From: Anaerolineae bacterium
GTDB lineage: Bacteria > Chloroflexota > Anaerolineae > 4572-78 > J111
Assembly (NCBI GenBank): GCA_023151115.1
Contig: JAKLJP010000046.1
Coordinates: 1-54,003 of the forward strand
Reading direction: 5' to 3'
Length of the DNA stretch: 54,003 nt
A program made the translations under genes and the position numbers. The notes below the pieces were generated by a model that saw nothing but the letters and a program-made list of their open reading frames with translations, was not told the DNA's origin and made no database searches. This document shows, piece after piece, positions 29,930 to 36,914 of the stretch (its first letter is position 1; every line of letters begins with the position of its first letter).

Positions 29930-30306
29930 TTCAGCGGCCTCACGTGCAGGCTGACCACCTGGGTTTTCTCCGCCTCAAACAAAAGGCGCTCCCGATCCGG
30001 CTCGCTGATCAGGCCCGCCTTCACAAACCCTTTCAGCACATCGTTCGGCACGCTCTCTTTTTTGACAATCACCTTCTCCGCCAGCGGCCCCAGCACATCC
30101 CTGGCCAGCGCCGGCGAGACGGTCACCCGCTCCGAAATAGAAATGAAGACCCGCCCCCGGTCCGTTACCATTTCGGTGTAACCGAGTTCTTGCAGCCCAT
30201 CCTTCAGCAGCGCCTCCACTTCCTTATACCGCTCCACCGCCGCTTGCAGATCAAGCAGTTCTTCCGTCAGCGCCCGCAGACTTTTTGTTGTTACTTTCTT
30301 GGCCAT
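29926..30306 (-). CDS. Hypothetical protein, host-nuclease-inhibitor-like layout
   Basis: A 126-aa protein. Coiled coil at 8-42 (SLRALTEELLDLQAAVERYK EVEALLKDGL), then VTDRGRVFISISERVTVSP and helices. The helix-then-strand design resembles Gam-type or 2'-5' ligase-binding phage proteins but no signature is decisive. It follows the recombinase gene. Confidence 0.6.
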   Translation of the reverse strand: MAKKVTTKSLRALTEELLDLQAAVERYKEVEALLKDGLQELGYTEMVTDRGRVFISISERVTVSPALARDVLGPLAEKVIVKKESVPNDVLKGFVKAGLISEPDRERLLFEAEKTQVVSLHVRPLK

Positions 30307-30326
30307 CCTGTTACCTTGCTACCCTG

Positions 30327-30893
30327 CTAAATCCTGTCTACCGCCGCCCGCCGCTTGGCCGTGGAGCAGTGGAGATAAATTGAAGTCGTCTCAATCGAGT
30401 CGTGGCCCAGCAAATCGCGGATCGTCTCTAAATCCACATTTGCCTCTAGCAAGGCCACCGCAAAACTGTGCCTGAGCGCGTGGGGGTGCAAATCCTTCCG
30501 CAGCCCCGCCTGTAGGCCCAGGCTCTTAATCAGCGTCCGCAGCCGGTGGTTGCTAATCCGTTGGTTGCGATTACTCAAAAATACCGGCCCAGAGTGCCGG
30601 CCAGCCAGGTGAGCCTCCAACGCAGCCAAAGCTTCGGTGTGCAACGGAACAAGCCTCTGTTTCGACCGCTTCCCGAACCGCACATAAACCGACATCGCCT
30701 CAAAATCTAAATCGGCCACGTCCAACATCCTCAGTTCGTTGGATCGCAGCCCGGCGTACAAAAACAAGGTTACAATCGCCCGGTCACGGGCAGACATGTT
30801 CAGGGTGAGCAGCCGCTTACGTTCCGGCTCAGTCAGCCAGGTCGGTAAGCGCAGTCGGGTCCGCCGTGCCCCATCAGGCCGTCTATTGGTCAT
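30327..30893 (-). CDS. Tyrosine recombinase, catalytic domain only
   Basis: A 188-aa protein. All catalytic residues are present: R50 (YAGLRSNEL), K75 in GKRSKQR, HxxR at 138-141 (HPHALRHSFA), H164 and Y173 in LLGHDSIETTSIYLH. The usual N-terminal SAM-like core-binding domain of about 100 residues is missing, so target binding must differ. It is a second recombinase besides the integrase at 33474, placed upstream of the terminase genes. Possible roles: dimer resolution, DNA inversion, or a regulatory switch; none shown. The ATG at 30893 is preferred to 30905. Confidence 0.85.
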   Translation of the reverse strand: MTNRRPDGARRTRLRLPTWLTEPERKRLLTLNMSARDRAIVTLFLYAGLRSNELRMLDVADLDFEAMSVYVRFGKRSKQRLVPLHTEALAALEAHLAGRHSGPVFLSNRNQRISNHRLRTLIKSLGLQAGLRKDLHPHALRHSFAVALLEANVDLETIRDLLGHDSIETTSIYLHCSTAKRRAAVDRI

Positions 30894-30921
30894 AGCACTT
30901 CGCATCCCCCTGGGGGAATGA

Positions 30922-30982
30922 ACGAAAAGAGGGATTTTCGTTTATTTCAAAATGCCAGAAAATGCTTATTTTCTGGCATTTT
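30922..30982. promoter_or_regulatory. Two adjacent palindromes upstream of the recombinase gene
   Basis: ACGAAAA-GAGGGA-TTTTCGT (30922-30941) and a perfect 15-bp inverted repeat AAAATGCCAGAAAAT / ATTTTCTGGCATTTT (30949-30982). They end 29 bases before the recombinase ATG. The second could be a terminator or an operator. Confidence 0.6.
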
Positions 30983-30985
30983 CTA

Positions 30986-31022
30986 CTCCCCTCTCCTCTT
31001 AGGAGAGGGGCCGGGGGTGAGG
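30986..31022. repeat. REP-like palindrome, intergenic
   Basis: CCCCTCTCCT-CTT-AGGAGAGGGG then CCGGGGGTGAGGTC. Confidence 0.88.
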
Positions 31023-31058
31023 TCCGCTCACACCTCCGCACCACAGCCACCCAGAAAA

Positions 31059-31178
31059 TCACCAACAGAATGTTAAAAAAAATGCTAAATGTCGCGTCGC
31101 CCATCCCACCACCGCCGGCGCGCCGGCCCCGGCCAGTACAGACAAAACCAGCACCGCCGCCACAATCACCCTTTTCAC
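31059..31178 (-). CDS. 39-aa signal-peptide-like membrane protein
   Basis: The GTG at 31178 overlaps the stop of 31175-31522 (GGTGA). The product KRVIVAAVLVLSVLAGAGAP AVVGW then ATRHLAFFLTFCW is a positive start plus one long hydrophobic segment. It could be a small holin-type or exported peptide. A second frame from ATG 31104 encodes another hydrophobic stretch (FSIFFNILLVIFWVAVV), so overlapping membrane frames occur here, as in some lysis cassettes. Confidence 0.4.
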   Translation of the reverse strand: MKRVIVAAVLVLSVLAGAGAPAVVGWATRHLAFFLTFCW

Positions 31179-31522
31179 CAGCCCTCGTCAAAAAACGCGC
31201 CCGTCGCCGCGGCCAGCTCATACCCGGCGGCCACCACCCTCTTGCGGGTGGCATACGGCGTGCTGTCTTCAGCCGCCAGCCACTTCTTACCTCGCCCGGT
31301 CCAGACCAGGCGATACTGCTTACCGGCAGCCGTCACAAACTTCTCCGTCGCCAAAATTAACCCACCCGGAAACTGCGGCCACGGCTTCACCTTCTCTAAC
31401 GGCTTGCCGTAAATCGTCAGCGCAAACTCATCCACCGTGCCACAGGGAATAGGCTGGCCGTTAATCGTCTCGGTTTTCCGAGGCTCTAATTGGGGTTGGG
31501 GAGTTACTTCTCTGTCGTCCAT
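31175..31522 (-). CDS. Hypothetical protein
   Basis: A 115-aa protein from ATG 31522. PIPCGTVDEFALTIYGKPLE KVKPWPQFPGG, ATEKFVTAAGKQYRLVWTGR and AAGYELAAATGAFFDEG; a beta-rich small domain with no family assigned. It starts directly after the membrane protein stop (TGAAAATGG), so co-translated. Confidence 0.6.
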   Translation of the reverse strand: MDDREVTPQPQLEPRKTETINGQPIPCGTVDEFALTIYGKPLEKVKPWPQFPGGLILATEKFVTAAGKQYRLVWTGRGKKWLAAEDSTPYATRKRVVAAGYELAAATGAFFDEGW

Positions 31523-31524
31523 TT

Positions 31525-31695
31525 TCACCCTTCGCGCCGCCACTCCGACCGCGCTAACCTGATCCGCAGCGGGTCCGCTTCGACGTAGGCTCGCGGCCTG
31601 GCTGCCGGCCGCCGGCCCGCCTGCTCTGTTGCCAGGCGATAGCCGTAAATCACCGCGCCTAGCAGAACAACCAGGATCAAAAATGAAAATTTCAT
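31525..31695 (-). CDS. 56-aa single-pass membrane protein
   Basis: KFSFLILVVLLGAVIYGYRL is one N-terminal membrane helix with a basic Arg-rich tail. It abuts the next gene. Topology alone fits a spanin or holin accessory; nothing more can be shown. Confidence 0.5.
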   Translation of the reverse strand: MKFSFLILVVLLGAVIYGYRLATEQAGRRPAARPRAYVEADPLRIRLARSEWRREG

Positions 31696-31769
31696 AAAAA
31701 AAGCGCCCACCATCCACCCCCCGGCCCTTATGGCTAAGCCCGCCGGTCGCCTAAAAAAAGCCCCTTTCC

Positions 31770-31806
31770 ACCCCTCGCCCTCCGGGAGAGGGGCAGGGGT
31801 GAGGGC
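31770..31806. repeat. REP-like palindrome, intergenic
   Basis: CCCCTCGCCCTCCGGGAGAG GGG then CAGGGGTGAGGGCT; its foot provides the stop of the LuxR-type gene. Confidence 0.8.
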
Positions 31807-32072
31807 TAAACCGTATCAAATTGAATAAGCTGCCTGGCCAGTGCGATAGCCACCGCGTTGGGCCGGTTACGCGCCCCCAGCTTGCCGTAGGCGCTTTGCA
31901 GATACAGCCGCACCGTTCGCGGCGTCAGGCACAGCCAGCGCCCAATCTCCTCATCGGTGCAGCCCTGGGCCGCCAGCGTTAACGCCTGGGTTTCTCTACG
32001 AGATAATTTTGGAAAAAAAGAAAGGGGCAGCCCGTTATCACGGACTGCCCCGGCTTTCGCTCTGTCGGGCAT
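31806..32072 (-). CDS. LuxR/GerE-type helix-turn-helix regulator
   Basis: An 88-aa protein that is only the DNA-binding domain: LSRRETQALTLAAQGCTDEE IGRWLCLTPRTVRLYLQSAY GKLGARNRPNAVAIALARQL. The DEEIG...RTVRxYLxSAYxKLGxxNR pattern is diagnostic. Codons for residues about 8-20 coincide with a terminator-like hairpin followed by U's (32024-32051), suggesting attenuation. AGGAGGGG lies 16 bases before the ATG, farther than usual. Probably a transcription regulator of late genes. Confidence 0.8.
   Translation of the reverse strand: MPDRAKAGAVRDNGLPLSFFPKLSRRETQALTLAAQGCTDEEIGRWLCLTPRTVRLYLQSAYGKLGARNRPNAVAIALARQLIQFDTV
32012..32051 (-). promoter_or_regulatory. Terminator-like attenuator inside a coding start
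   Basis: On the minus strand GGGGCAG / CTGCCCC with a 14-base loop, then TTTCTTTTTTT. It lies within the first 20 codons of the LuxR-type gene. Confidence 0.6.
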
Positions 32073-32119
32073 TTCTATTTTCTTTTCCCCTCCTGTTCCC
32101 CTCGCCCTCTGGGCGAGGG

Positions 32120-32326
32120 CTACAACTCGGTCGGGCTAAATTTCTCCAGCAGGATTGGCTTGCCAATCCTGACCGGCTTGCCGGCGCGAATAACGATAGG
32201 CAGATACACCTCGTCGCCGGTGGCCTCGGTATAGACGCACAGGCTGCGGATTTTAGCATCCAGGTCTATCACCTGGCGGGTTGTGAGTTGGCTTAGGCCC
32301 GGCATAGGCTGCACCAAAGCACTCAT
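32120..32326 (-). CDS. 68-aa hypothetical protein
   Basis: SALVQPMPGLSQLTTRQVID LDAKIRSLCVYTEATGDEVY LPIVIRAGKPVRIGKPILLE: a short beta-rich protein. The start is uncertain (32326 or 32347) and no strong ribosome-binding site is seen. A short REP-like sequence (32097-32122) overlaps its end. Confidence 0.5.
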   Translation of the reverse strand: MSALVQPMPGLSQLTTRQVIDLDAKIRSLCVYTEATGDEVYLPIVIRAGKPVRIGKPILLEKFSPTEL

Positions 32327-32347
32327 TGGTTTTACTCTATCACACAA

Positions 32348-32721
32348 CTCTCAAACGCAATATGTCATTTACGGAAGAATTTTTAACCGTAGCAAAGGCA
32401 TCCCCATGCCTTTGCGGGCATCCCCATGCCTTTGCGGGCATCCCCATGCCTTTGCATAAACGAAAAAGCGCGGAGGTCCTCCCTAACCTCTCCTTTTAGG
32501 AGAGGTTAGGGGTGAGGTCCTCCGCGCGTCTTTCGCCCTGGAGCTAGTACTGATCAAACCGGCCCTGATCGAAGTAATTTTTAATTAGCTAAATTATACC
32601 CCGCTTGCCCGGCAATTTCCACCCCAAAAATTAGGGATTTTTGAAAGGATGAAGGCGGAAGGATGAAGGATGAAAAATTTTCTTCCTTTCATCCTTCATC
32701 CCTCAGCCTTCATCCTTGCTT
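32348..32721. other. 374-base gap filled with repeats
   Basis: No gene seen. It holds three GCATCCCCATGCCTTTGC units (32398-32456), a long palindrome with a REP core (GCGGAGGTCCTCCC ... GGTGAGGTCCTCCGCGC, 32474-32527), and an AAGGATG / CATCCTT inverted heptamer pair (32644-32715). A divergent promoter may lie here but none is convincing. Confidence 0.8.
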
Positions 32722-33033
32722 TCACGCCGCCCGCCGACGCAGCTCCGCCAGGCGCGCCGGCGGAAGCTCGCTCGTTTTGCCCGTCACCTTTAGCAAATAG
32801 GGCGTAGCGTCCTTCGTCTCGATGGCGATATCCACCGTCGCCCGCTCCTCCGGAGTCAGATTTTCCAGATAGCGCAGCAGCCGGCTCTTGGCCTCAGCCT
32901 GACTCTCGCCCGGCTGCTGCAACCGAAACGTCTCCGTCACCTGGCGATGCTGCCCATCCCAGCGCAGCGAACCATACGCCGGCAGCCGGTCCTGCCGGAT
33001 CTTCTCCAGCAGCGCCTCAAACGCCTCGTCCAT
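32722..33033 (-). CDS. Hypothetical protein
   Basis: A 103-aa protein. A helical start (EAFEALLEKIRQDRLPAYGS) is followed by a Arg/Gln-rich strand region and AEAKSRLLRYLENLTPEERA. Overlaps 33017-33214 by 17 bases. Function unknown; early in the leftward operon. Confidence 0.6.
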   Translation of the reverse strand: MDEAFEALLEKIRQDRLPAYGSLRWDGQHRQVTETFRLQQPGESQAEAKSRLLRYLENLTPEERATVDIAIETKDATPYLLKVTGKTSELPPARLAELRRRAA

Positions 33034-33214
33034 GCGCAGCGCCTCCCATCTGCTCGGCCAGAACGTCCGCCACCTGCATCGCCAGGTTAAACCACGCCTT
33101 CCGTTCCGGCAGAAAATCAGGCGTCCGCTTCATCTTCTCCGTCAGCAGCTCCAGCAGCAGCGCCGCGTAATAGGCGCTGGTGCTAAGCTGTAAAGTTACA
33201 GGCGTCCTGCTCAA
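33017..33214 (-). CDS. 65-aa hypothetical protein, first leftward gene
   Basis: TTG start at 33214, preceded by ACGGAGGT. SRTPVTLQLSTSAYYAALLL ELLTEKMKRTPDFLPERKAW is helical. It is the first gene of the leftward arm, divergent from the integrase. Confidence 0.55.
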   Translation of the reverse strand: MSRTPVTLQLSTSAYYAALLLELLTEKMKRTPDFLPERKAWFNLAMQVADVLAEQMGGAAHGRGV

Positions 33215-33374
33215 AATTACCTCCGTTTAAAAACAAAGCTCAACCAATCTACCTGGCCGGGCGTCAACCACTCACTGGAGACATTTTACCACAACTCTCC
33301 TGCTCCAGGTAGTAATACTTGTCATTCTTTGGCCGCCCCAAGGTACCATTAAGGCCCTACCCAAAAACCCGTAG

Positions 33375-33421
33375 GCTTGCATCCCTATGCCAGCCGAGGA
33401 CGCATAGGGATGCGTCACTAC
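33375..33421. repeat. GCATCCCTATGC inverted repeat
   Basis: GTAGGCTTGCATCCCTATGC and GCATAGGGATGCGTCACTAC flank CAGCCGAGGAC in the gap before the integrase; related to the GTAG..CTAC-ended host hairpins. Confidence 0.75.
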
Positions 33422-33473
33422 GGGGTTATTCGGATAGGCTCTAAGACCCAAAATCCCTTTCAGGAGGAAACCC

Positions 33474-34379
33474 GTGTCACACCTAAGCTCTACAATTGAA
33501 TACTACCTATCTTTCAACTACACCCTGGCCGGCCGCACCCAAAAAATCTACCGTGAACACCTCGGCCGGCTCTGCCGCTTCCTCAACGACCCCCCGCTCG
33601 ACCAAATTACACCGCGCCGCCTGGCCGAGTTTATGGCCGGCCTGCGCCAAACCAACGGCCAGCCCTACTCCCCCGGCTACCAGAGCCAAATCTTTCGCGC
33701 CCTCTACGCCTTCTTCAACTTCTGCGTTGCCGAAGGTCTCTACCCCGCCAACCCCATGGCCCGCCTCAAACGGCCCAAAATCATCACCGGCCCCAAACCC
33801 CGCCTCAGCCTCAAACAAATCCAGCGCCTCCTCGATGCCGTCAAACAAACCGGCCTGGCCGAACGCAACCTGGCCATCGTCCTACTCATGGTTGACTGCG
33901 GCCTGCGCCGCAGCGAAGTAATAGCCCTGCAAATTGGCTACATAGATTTTGACGACCGCAGCATGCGCATCTACGAACCCAAGAAAAATAAATTTCGTGA
34001 AGTCCCCCTCAGTGATATGGCCCACCTGGCCCTCACCGCCTACCTCAAAAAACGCCGCCCCGTAAAAAACCCCGCCGAGCATGTCTTCCTCATCGAGCGC
34101 GGCCCCAACAAAGGCCAACCCCTCACCATCAAATCCATCGAAGAACTCATGAAACGCCTCAAACGCAAGCTTGGCTTCAAAATCTACGCCCACCTCCTCC
34201 GCCACACCTTTGGCAACCACTACATCCGCATTGGCGGCCTGCGCTACCTCCAAAAAATCCTGGGCCACAGCCGCATTGATACCACCGCCGCCTACTACAC
34301 CGACCCCGACTTTGCCGACCTGCAGGCCGAACATCGCCGCGCCGCACCAACGGCCCAACTCAGCAAACTAAATAACTAA
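33474..34379 (+). CDS. int: Prophage integrase, tyrosine recombinase
   Basis: A 301-aa protein. N-terminal core-binding domain (1-100: IEYYLSFNYTLAGRTQKIYR) and catalytic domain with R145 (CGLRRSEV), K171-173, HxxR 240-243 (HLLRHTF), H265 and Y274 (LGHSRIDTTAAYY). GTG start with AGGAGGAAA. It lies about 100 bp from the tRNA-Thr attachment site and points toward it. It should catalyse insertion and excision at the tRNA. A hairpin follows its stop (34389-34408). Confidence 0.94.
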   Translation: MSHLSSTIEYYLSFNYTLAGRTQKIYREHLGRLCRFLNDPPLDQITPRRLAEFMAGLRQTNGQPYSPGYQSQIFRALYAFFNFCVAEGLYPANPMARLKRPKIITGPKPRLSLKQIQRLLDAVKQTGLAERNLAIVLLMVDCGLRRSEVIALQIGYIDFDDRSMRIYEPKKNKFREVPLSDMAHLALTAYLKKRRPVKNPAEHVFLIERGPNKGQPLTIKSIEELMKRLKRKLGFKIYAHLLRHTFGNHYIRIGGLRYLQKILGHSRIDTTAAYYTDPDFADLQAEHRRAAPTAQLSKLNN

Positions 34380-34388
34380 AACAAAAAA

Positions 34389-34408
34389 GGCTGGCCACGC
34401 CGCCAGCC
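34389..34408. terminator. Hairpin after the integrase
   Basis: GGCTGGC / GCCAGCC with a 6-base loop and an A-tract on the left; no U's on the right, so it is a weak rightward terminator. Confidence 0.5.
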
Positions 34409-34415
34409 TCCATAC

Positions 34416-34444
34416 TTGACGAAACCGCCATTTTTTGTTAGAGT
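34416..34444 (+). promoter_or_regulatory. Phage-borne promoter for the rebuilt tRNA-Thr
   Basis: TTGACG (34416-34421), 17 bases, TAGAGT (34439-34444); start expected near 34451, about 29 bases before the tRNA. Because the duplicated 5' half comes from the phage, this promoter must have come with it. Confidence 0.6.
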
Positions 34445-34479
34445 CCTGAACAATTAAAGATTTTTCGGGTTAATCACGC

Positions 34480-34518
34480 GCCCTCGTAGCTCAGTTGGTC
34501 AGAGCAGCCGCCTTGTAA
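34480..34518 (+). other. attR: phage-supplied 5' half of tRNA-Thr
   Basis: 39 bases identical to 190-227 apart from one extra C in the D-loop. Crossover must lie in this stretch, most likely in or near the anticodon loop where identity ends. Confidence 0.85.
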
Positions 34519-34553
34519 GCGGCAGGTCGTCAGTTCGAGTCTGACCGGGGGCT
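34480..34553 (+). tRNA. tRNA-Thr (anticodon TGT)
   Basis: Acceptor GCCCTCG / CGGGGGC, D-arm GCTCAGTTGGTCAGAGC, anticodon stem GCCGC / GCGGC with loop CTTGTAA, T-arm GTCAG-TTCGAGT-CTGAC, discriminator T. CCA is not encoded. The 5' half is phage-derived and the 3' half is host DNA. Confidence 0.96.
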
Positions 34554-34561
34554 TTCTCTTT

Positions 34562-34607
34562 TCAACAAAAGAGCCTCGCCAATATACGGTGAGGCTTTTT
34601 TGTTGAA
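34562..34607. terminator. Terminator behind tRNA-Thr
   Basis: AGCCTCGCC / GGTGAGGCT (one G-T pair) with flanking A/T extension and TTTTTT. It works for the tRNA and, on the other strand, for the host operon 34642-36642. Confidence 0.85.
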
Positions 34608-34641
34608 TAAAAAGTTTGCAATTTTGAAACAAGTGAAAACC

Positions 34642-35292
34642 CTACACCCTCAATGAAAAGTACGCCACCACTTGCCACTTGCCCCACCACCATTTGAGGT
34701 GCGCTTTGCCCAGATAAAACCCATCGGCCACCTGCACCAGTTCGTCCAGCACCCGGCGAATGGTCAGACCGGGGTTGCAGGGTAGGTTGTAATCAATTTT
34801 GAGCACTTTCCGGTCGTGGTCGGCCAGGCCGGGGGCAAGATAGGTGCGGAAGGCAAAGGCGCGGTAGGTGTGCGGACCGTCAGCTTGATAGCCACGATAA
34901 AGCGGCCAATAGATGTGGGCCAGGGCCAGCGAGTCGCGGGTGAAGATGTTGTCGCCAGTGGCCTGGGCCGCATTGAAGGTTTTGCCCTGCCAGGGTAGCC
35001 AGGCTGACACAATAGTCTTGACAATTTGAGTCAACCCCGGCGCAATTTCCAGCGCGACCAATCCTCCGGCGTAGCGCCCATCAAGCGGTGGGTCAGGGGG
35101 AGTCCCGGCGCGGAAGAGGTCATTCAGTTGATTTAGGCCGCTCTGGCGATCTTGTTTCAACAACATTTGGGCTGCTTGAATTTTTGCTTCCATGGTCTCA
35201 AGTGAAGGTAAGACCGCCGTTGCTGCCCTGCCGTTAGCATGGGTTTGGATTGCCAGGGGATGGAGCAAGTTCATCAATGTCTCCTGGGTCAT
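34642..35292 (-). CDS. Hypothetical protein, last gene of SRPBCC cluster
   Basis: A 216-aa protein. Helical N-terminus (ETMEAKIQAAQMLLKQDRQS) and a beta-rich domain with DGRYAGGLVALEIAP, WQGKTFNA, LKIDYNLPCNPGLTIRRVLD ELVQVADGFYLGKAHL. The D-G-R-Y-x-G and D-E-L...G-x-Y-L-G pattern is seen in small barrel proteins that bind lipids or haem, but I cannot name a family. It overlaps the SRPBCC gene by 4 bases. Confidence 0.65.
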   Translation of the reverse strand: MTQETLMNLLHPLAIQTHANGRAATAVLPSLETMEAKIQAAQMLLKQDRQSGLNQLNDLFRAGTPPDPPLDGRYAGGLVALEIAPGLTQIVKTIVSAWLPWQGKTFNAAQATGDNIFTRDSLALAHIYWPLYRGYQADGPHTYRAFAFRTYLAPGLADHDRKVLKIDYNLPCNPGLTIRRVLDELVQVADGFYLGKAHLKWWWGKWQVVAYFSLRV

Positions 35293-35894
35293 TTTCGCCG
35301 AGCCACATAAATGAGCGTGACCCCGCCGGCCAGAATGGCTGCGCCCATCAGCAGCAGGGGCAGGGGGGAAGTCGAGATTGGGCCGGGCGGCGCGGGAATA
35401 AGAGCGCGTTCCTCGGCGGTGCGGGCGCGGCGGCGAGCCAGTTCCAGGCGCAAGCTTTCTTCACCCTTGGCCATAGCCCAGCGATGATTGGCTGCAAAAA
35501 TCGGCTTGAAGATAAAGGAGAGGGAGCGCAGCAGGGGCTTATCGGCCCGAATCCGCCAGTCATAAGTAATATTTAGCCACTCGTCGGCCTGCTCAAAGGT
35601 CCAGATGCCGCGCCCGACAAAATCGCCCCAAGCCTCCAGGCTAAAGCCGTAGGGTGGATTAGCTTCGGTGACGCGAAACTGCCAGCGTAAGGTGTAGGGC
35701 AGCCAGCCTTTGGTGTAAAGGCTAACCACTTTGCCTACGCCTTGGCTGTCGCCGGGCTGTACCTGCTGCACGTCCAGATAAACCGCAGGCCACCAGCGGG
35801 ATAGATCAGGCGCGTCGGCGAGGATCTCAAAAACTTCTCTGGCTGTACCCTGTACCCGCCAGTGGGTGATAAAGTGATATTCGTTGCTGGCCAT
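35289..35894 (-). CDS. SRPBCC-family protein with C-terminal membrane helix
   Basis: A 201-aa protein. EYHFITHWRVQGTAREVFEI LADAPDLSRWWPAVY is the START/polyketide-cyclase-like opening; the fold continues to about residue 145. A membrane helix lies at about 176-196 (PLPLLLMGAAILAGGVTLIY). It likely binds a hydrophobic ligand at the membrane. It sits one base after the membrane protein gene and overlaps the next, so the three form one operon. Confidence 0.78.
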   Translation of the reverse strand: MASNEYHFITHWRVQGTAREVFEILADAPDLSRWWPAVYLDVQQVQPGDSQGVGKVVSLYTKGWLPYTLRWQFRVTEANPPYGFSLEAWGDFVGRGIWTFEQADEWLNITYDWRIRADKPLLRSLSFIFKPIFAANHRWAMAKGEESLRLELARRRARTAEERALIPAPPGPISTSPLPLLLMGAAILAGGVTLIYVARRK

Positions 35895-35895
35895 A

Positions 35896-36642
35896 TTAAC
35901 CGATCACTCCTTTATAGATGGCGGTCGCCACCAGGCCCACCGTGTAAGCGGTGGCATAGTAGATGACCAACGGCTGCGGCCCGCGTCGCCACAGTAACCC
36001 CAGTGCCAGGAAGGTCAGCAGGGCAACCACATACAGGTCTAAGCCAATCACCTCAAAAGCCAGGTTGGCGAAAATGCCCAGGGCAATAAACAGGCCATTG
36101 ACCACCAGGAACACCCAATCGCGTGTGGTCATCACACCTCGGTAGGGAAAGAGGATTTGGATCAGCATCAGGGCCGCATTAATCATCACAAAGCCGGTAA
36201 AGAAAACCCAATGCGAAAATTCGTCGTCGTTAAAAATGATAATTTGGCAGATCGGACTGGTTTGGTCGGTCAGGCAAAAGCGGACGTGCAGATAGTTTGT
36301 TACCTCATGGGTTCCGTAGCTGGCCGCCAGCAGATAGAGGCCGATGATGTAGCCGAGGTTAAGCGTTAGATGCCAACCCCCTTCCCGCGCCGGGCTGTCA
36401 TATTCAAGCTCCTTCTTTAATAAATAAAAGGCAACCACACTGATGAGCGGCAGAACCAGCATGTTGAGCAAATCTACCCAGCGCAAAAATTCATTGGCGG
36501 CCACATAACCGGTGGTTAAGCTGCTGAGCCGGTTGATGGAAACCAGAATCACATCCACGGATTGCACCAGCAGCAGCAGATGGACCCGGCCCAAGCCGGA
36601 AGCTACGGCTGAGCGGGTCAGGGCGGCGCTTTGTGTGGTCAT
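35896..36642 (-). CDS. Multi-pass membrane protein of unknown function
   Basis: A 248-aa protein with about six or seven membrane helices (for example LVLPLISVVAFYLL, LGYIIGLYLLAASYG, WVFLVVNGLFIALGIFANLA, LYVVALLTFLALGLLW). Polar loops carry FCLTDQTSPICQI with two Cys. First gene of the cluster; AGGGAGG precedes the ATG. Not assigned to a family. Confidence 0.75.
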   Translation of the reverse strand: MTTQSAALTRSAVASGLGRVHLLLLVQSVDVILVSINRLSSLTTGYVAANEFLRWVDLLNMLVLPLISVVAFYLLKKELEYDSPAREGGWHLTLNLGYIIGLYLLAASYGTHEVTNYLHVRFCLTDQTSPICQIIIFNDDEFSHWVFFTGFVMINAALMLIQILFPYRGVMTTRDWVFLVVNGLFIALGIFANLAFEVIGLDLYVVALLTFLALGLLWRRGPQPLVIYYATAYTVGLVATAIYKGVIG

Positions 36643-36673
36643 GCAGGTTTCCTCCCTTGAAAATAACTTATTT

Positions 36674-36889
36674 GTAGTAGCGACTTCAGTCGCTAACCAC
36701 CTGGACGACTGAAGGCGTCACTACGAACAAGTTTCATCGTCGGTGTCGTCCTATTGGGACTGTCCGACTCATAAGATTTCAGACCCTAGTTTACCCAGGA
36801 GCGCCACTCTTTTCCAGACCAAAAAATGCTCACTTTTTGCTCACTTTAAAGCACAGACCTCACAGGTTTTATAAACCTGTGAGGTCTGT
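36674..36889. repeat. Two different inverted repeats in one gap
   Basis: GTAGTAGCGACTTCAGTCGC ... GACGACTGAAGGCGTCACTAC (36674-36726), then CACAGACCTCACAGGTTT / AAACCTGTGAGGTCTGTG, a perfect 18-bp hairpin with a 3-base loop (36851-36889). The first type also occurs between nuoL and nuoM. Confidence 0.88.
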
Positions 36890-36914
36890 GGCAATCAGCG
36901 GTCGGTAGTCGTCC

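Larger units (their letters stand above)
190..34518. mobile_element. Integrated siphovirus-like prophage in tRNA-Thr
   Basis: The boundaries are the duplicated tRNA-Thr 5' half (190-227 and 34480-34518). Inside are an integrase beside the right end, replication genes, both terminase subunits, portal, scaffold, coat protein, connectors, tail tube, frameshifted tail chaperones, tape measure and fibre. A long tape measure (931 aa) with tail-tube genes indicates a long non-contractile-type tail; no sheath gene is seen. The two arms are transcribed toward each other and meet at 10413-10447. Structural genes look intact. An endolysin is not recognised, and two small genes (2097-2275 and 7173-7412) look damaged. 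Confidence 0.93.

Noticed and set aside
30883..31254. 123-codon leftward frame between the recombinase and 31175 gene
   Set aside because: It runs through a REP-like palindrome and Gly/Arg-rich sequence; only the short membrane peptide frames inside it (31178 and 31104 starts) are plausible.
32391..32456. CRISPR-like array of GCATCCCCATGCCTTTGC units
   Set aside because: Only three units, contiguous without unique spacers, and no cas genes anywhere in the window.
34416..34444. Part of an integrase-related regulatory site rather than tRNA promoter
   Set aside because: It lies downstream of the integrase stop, points to the tRNA and has correct spacing to it, so the tRNA promoter is the simpler reading.
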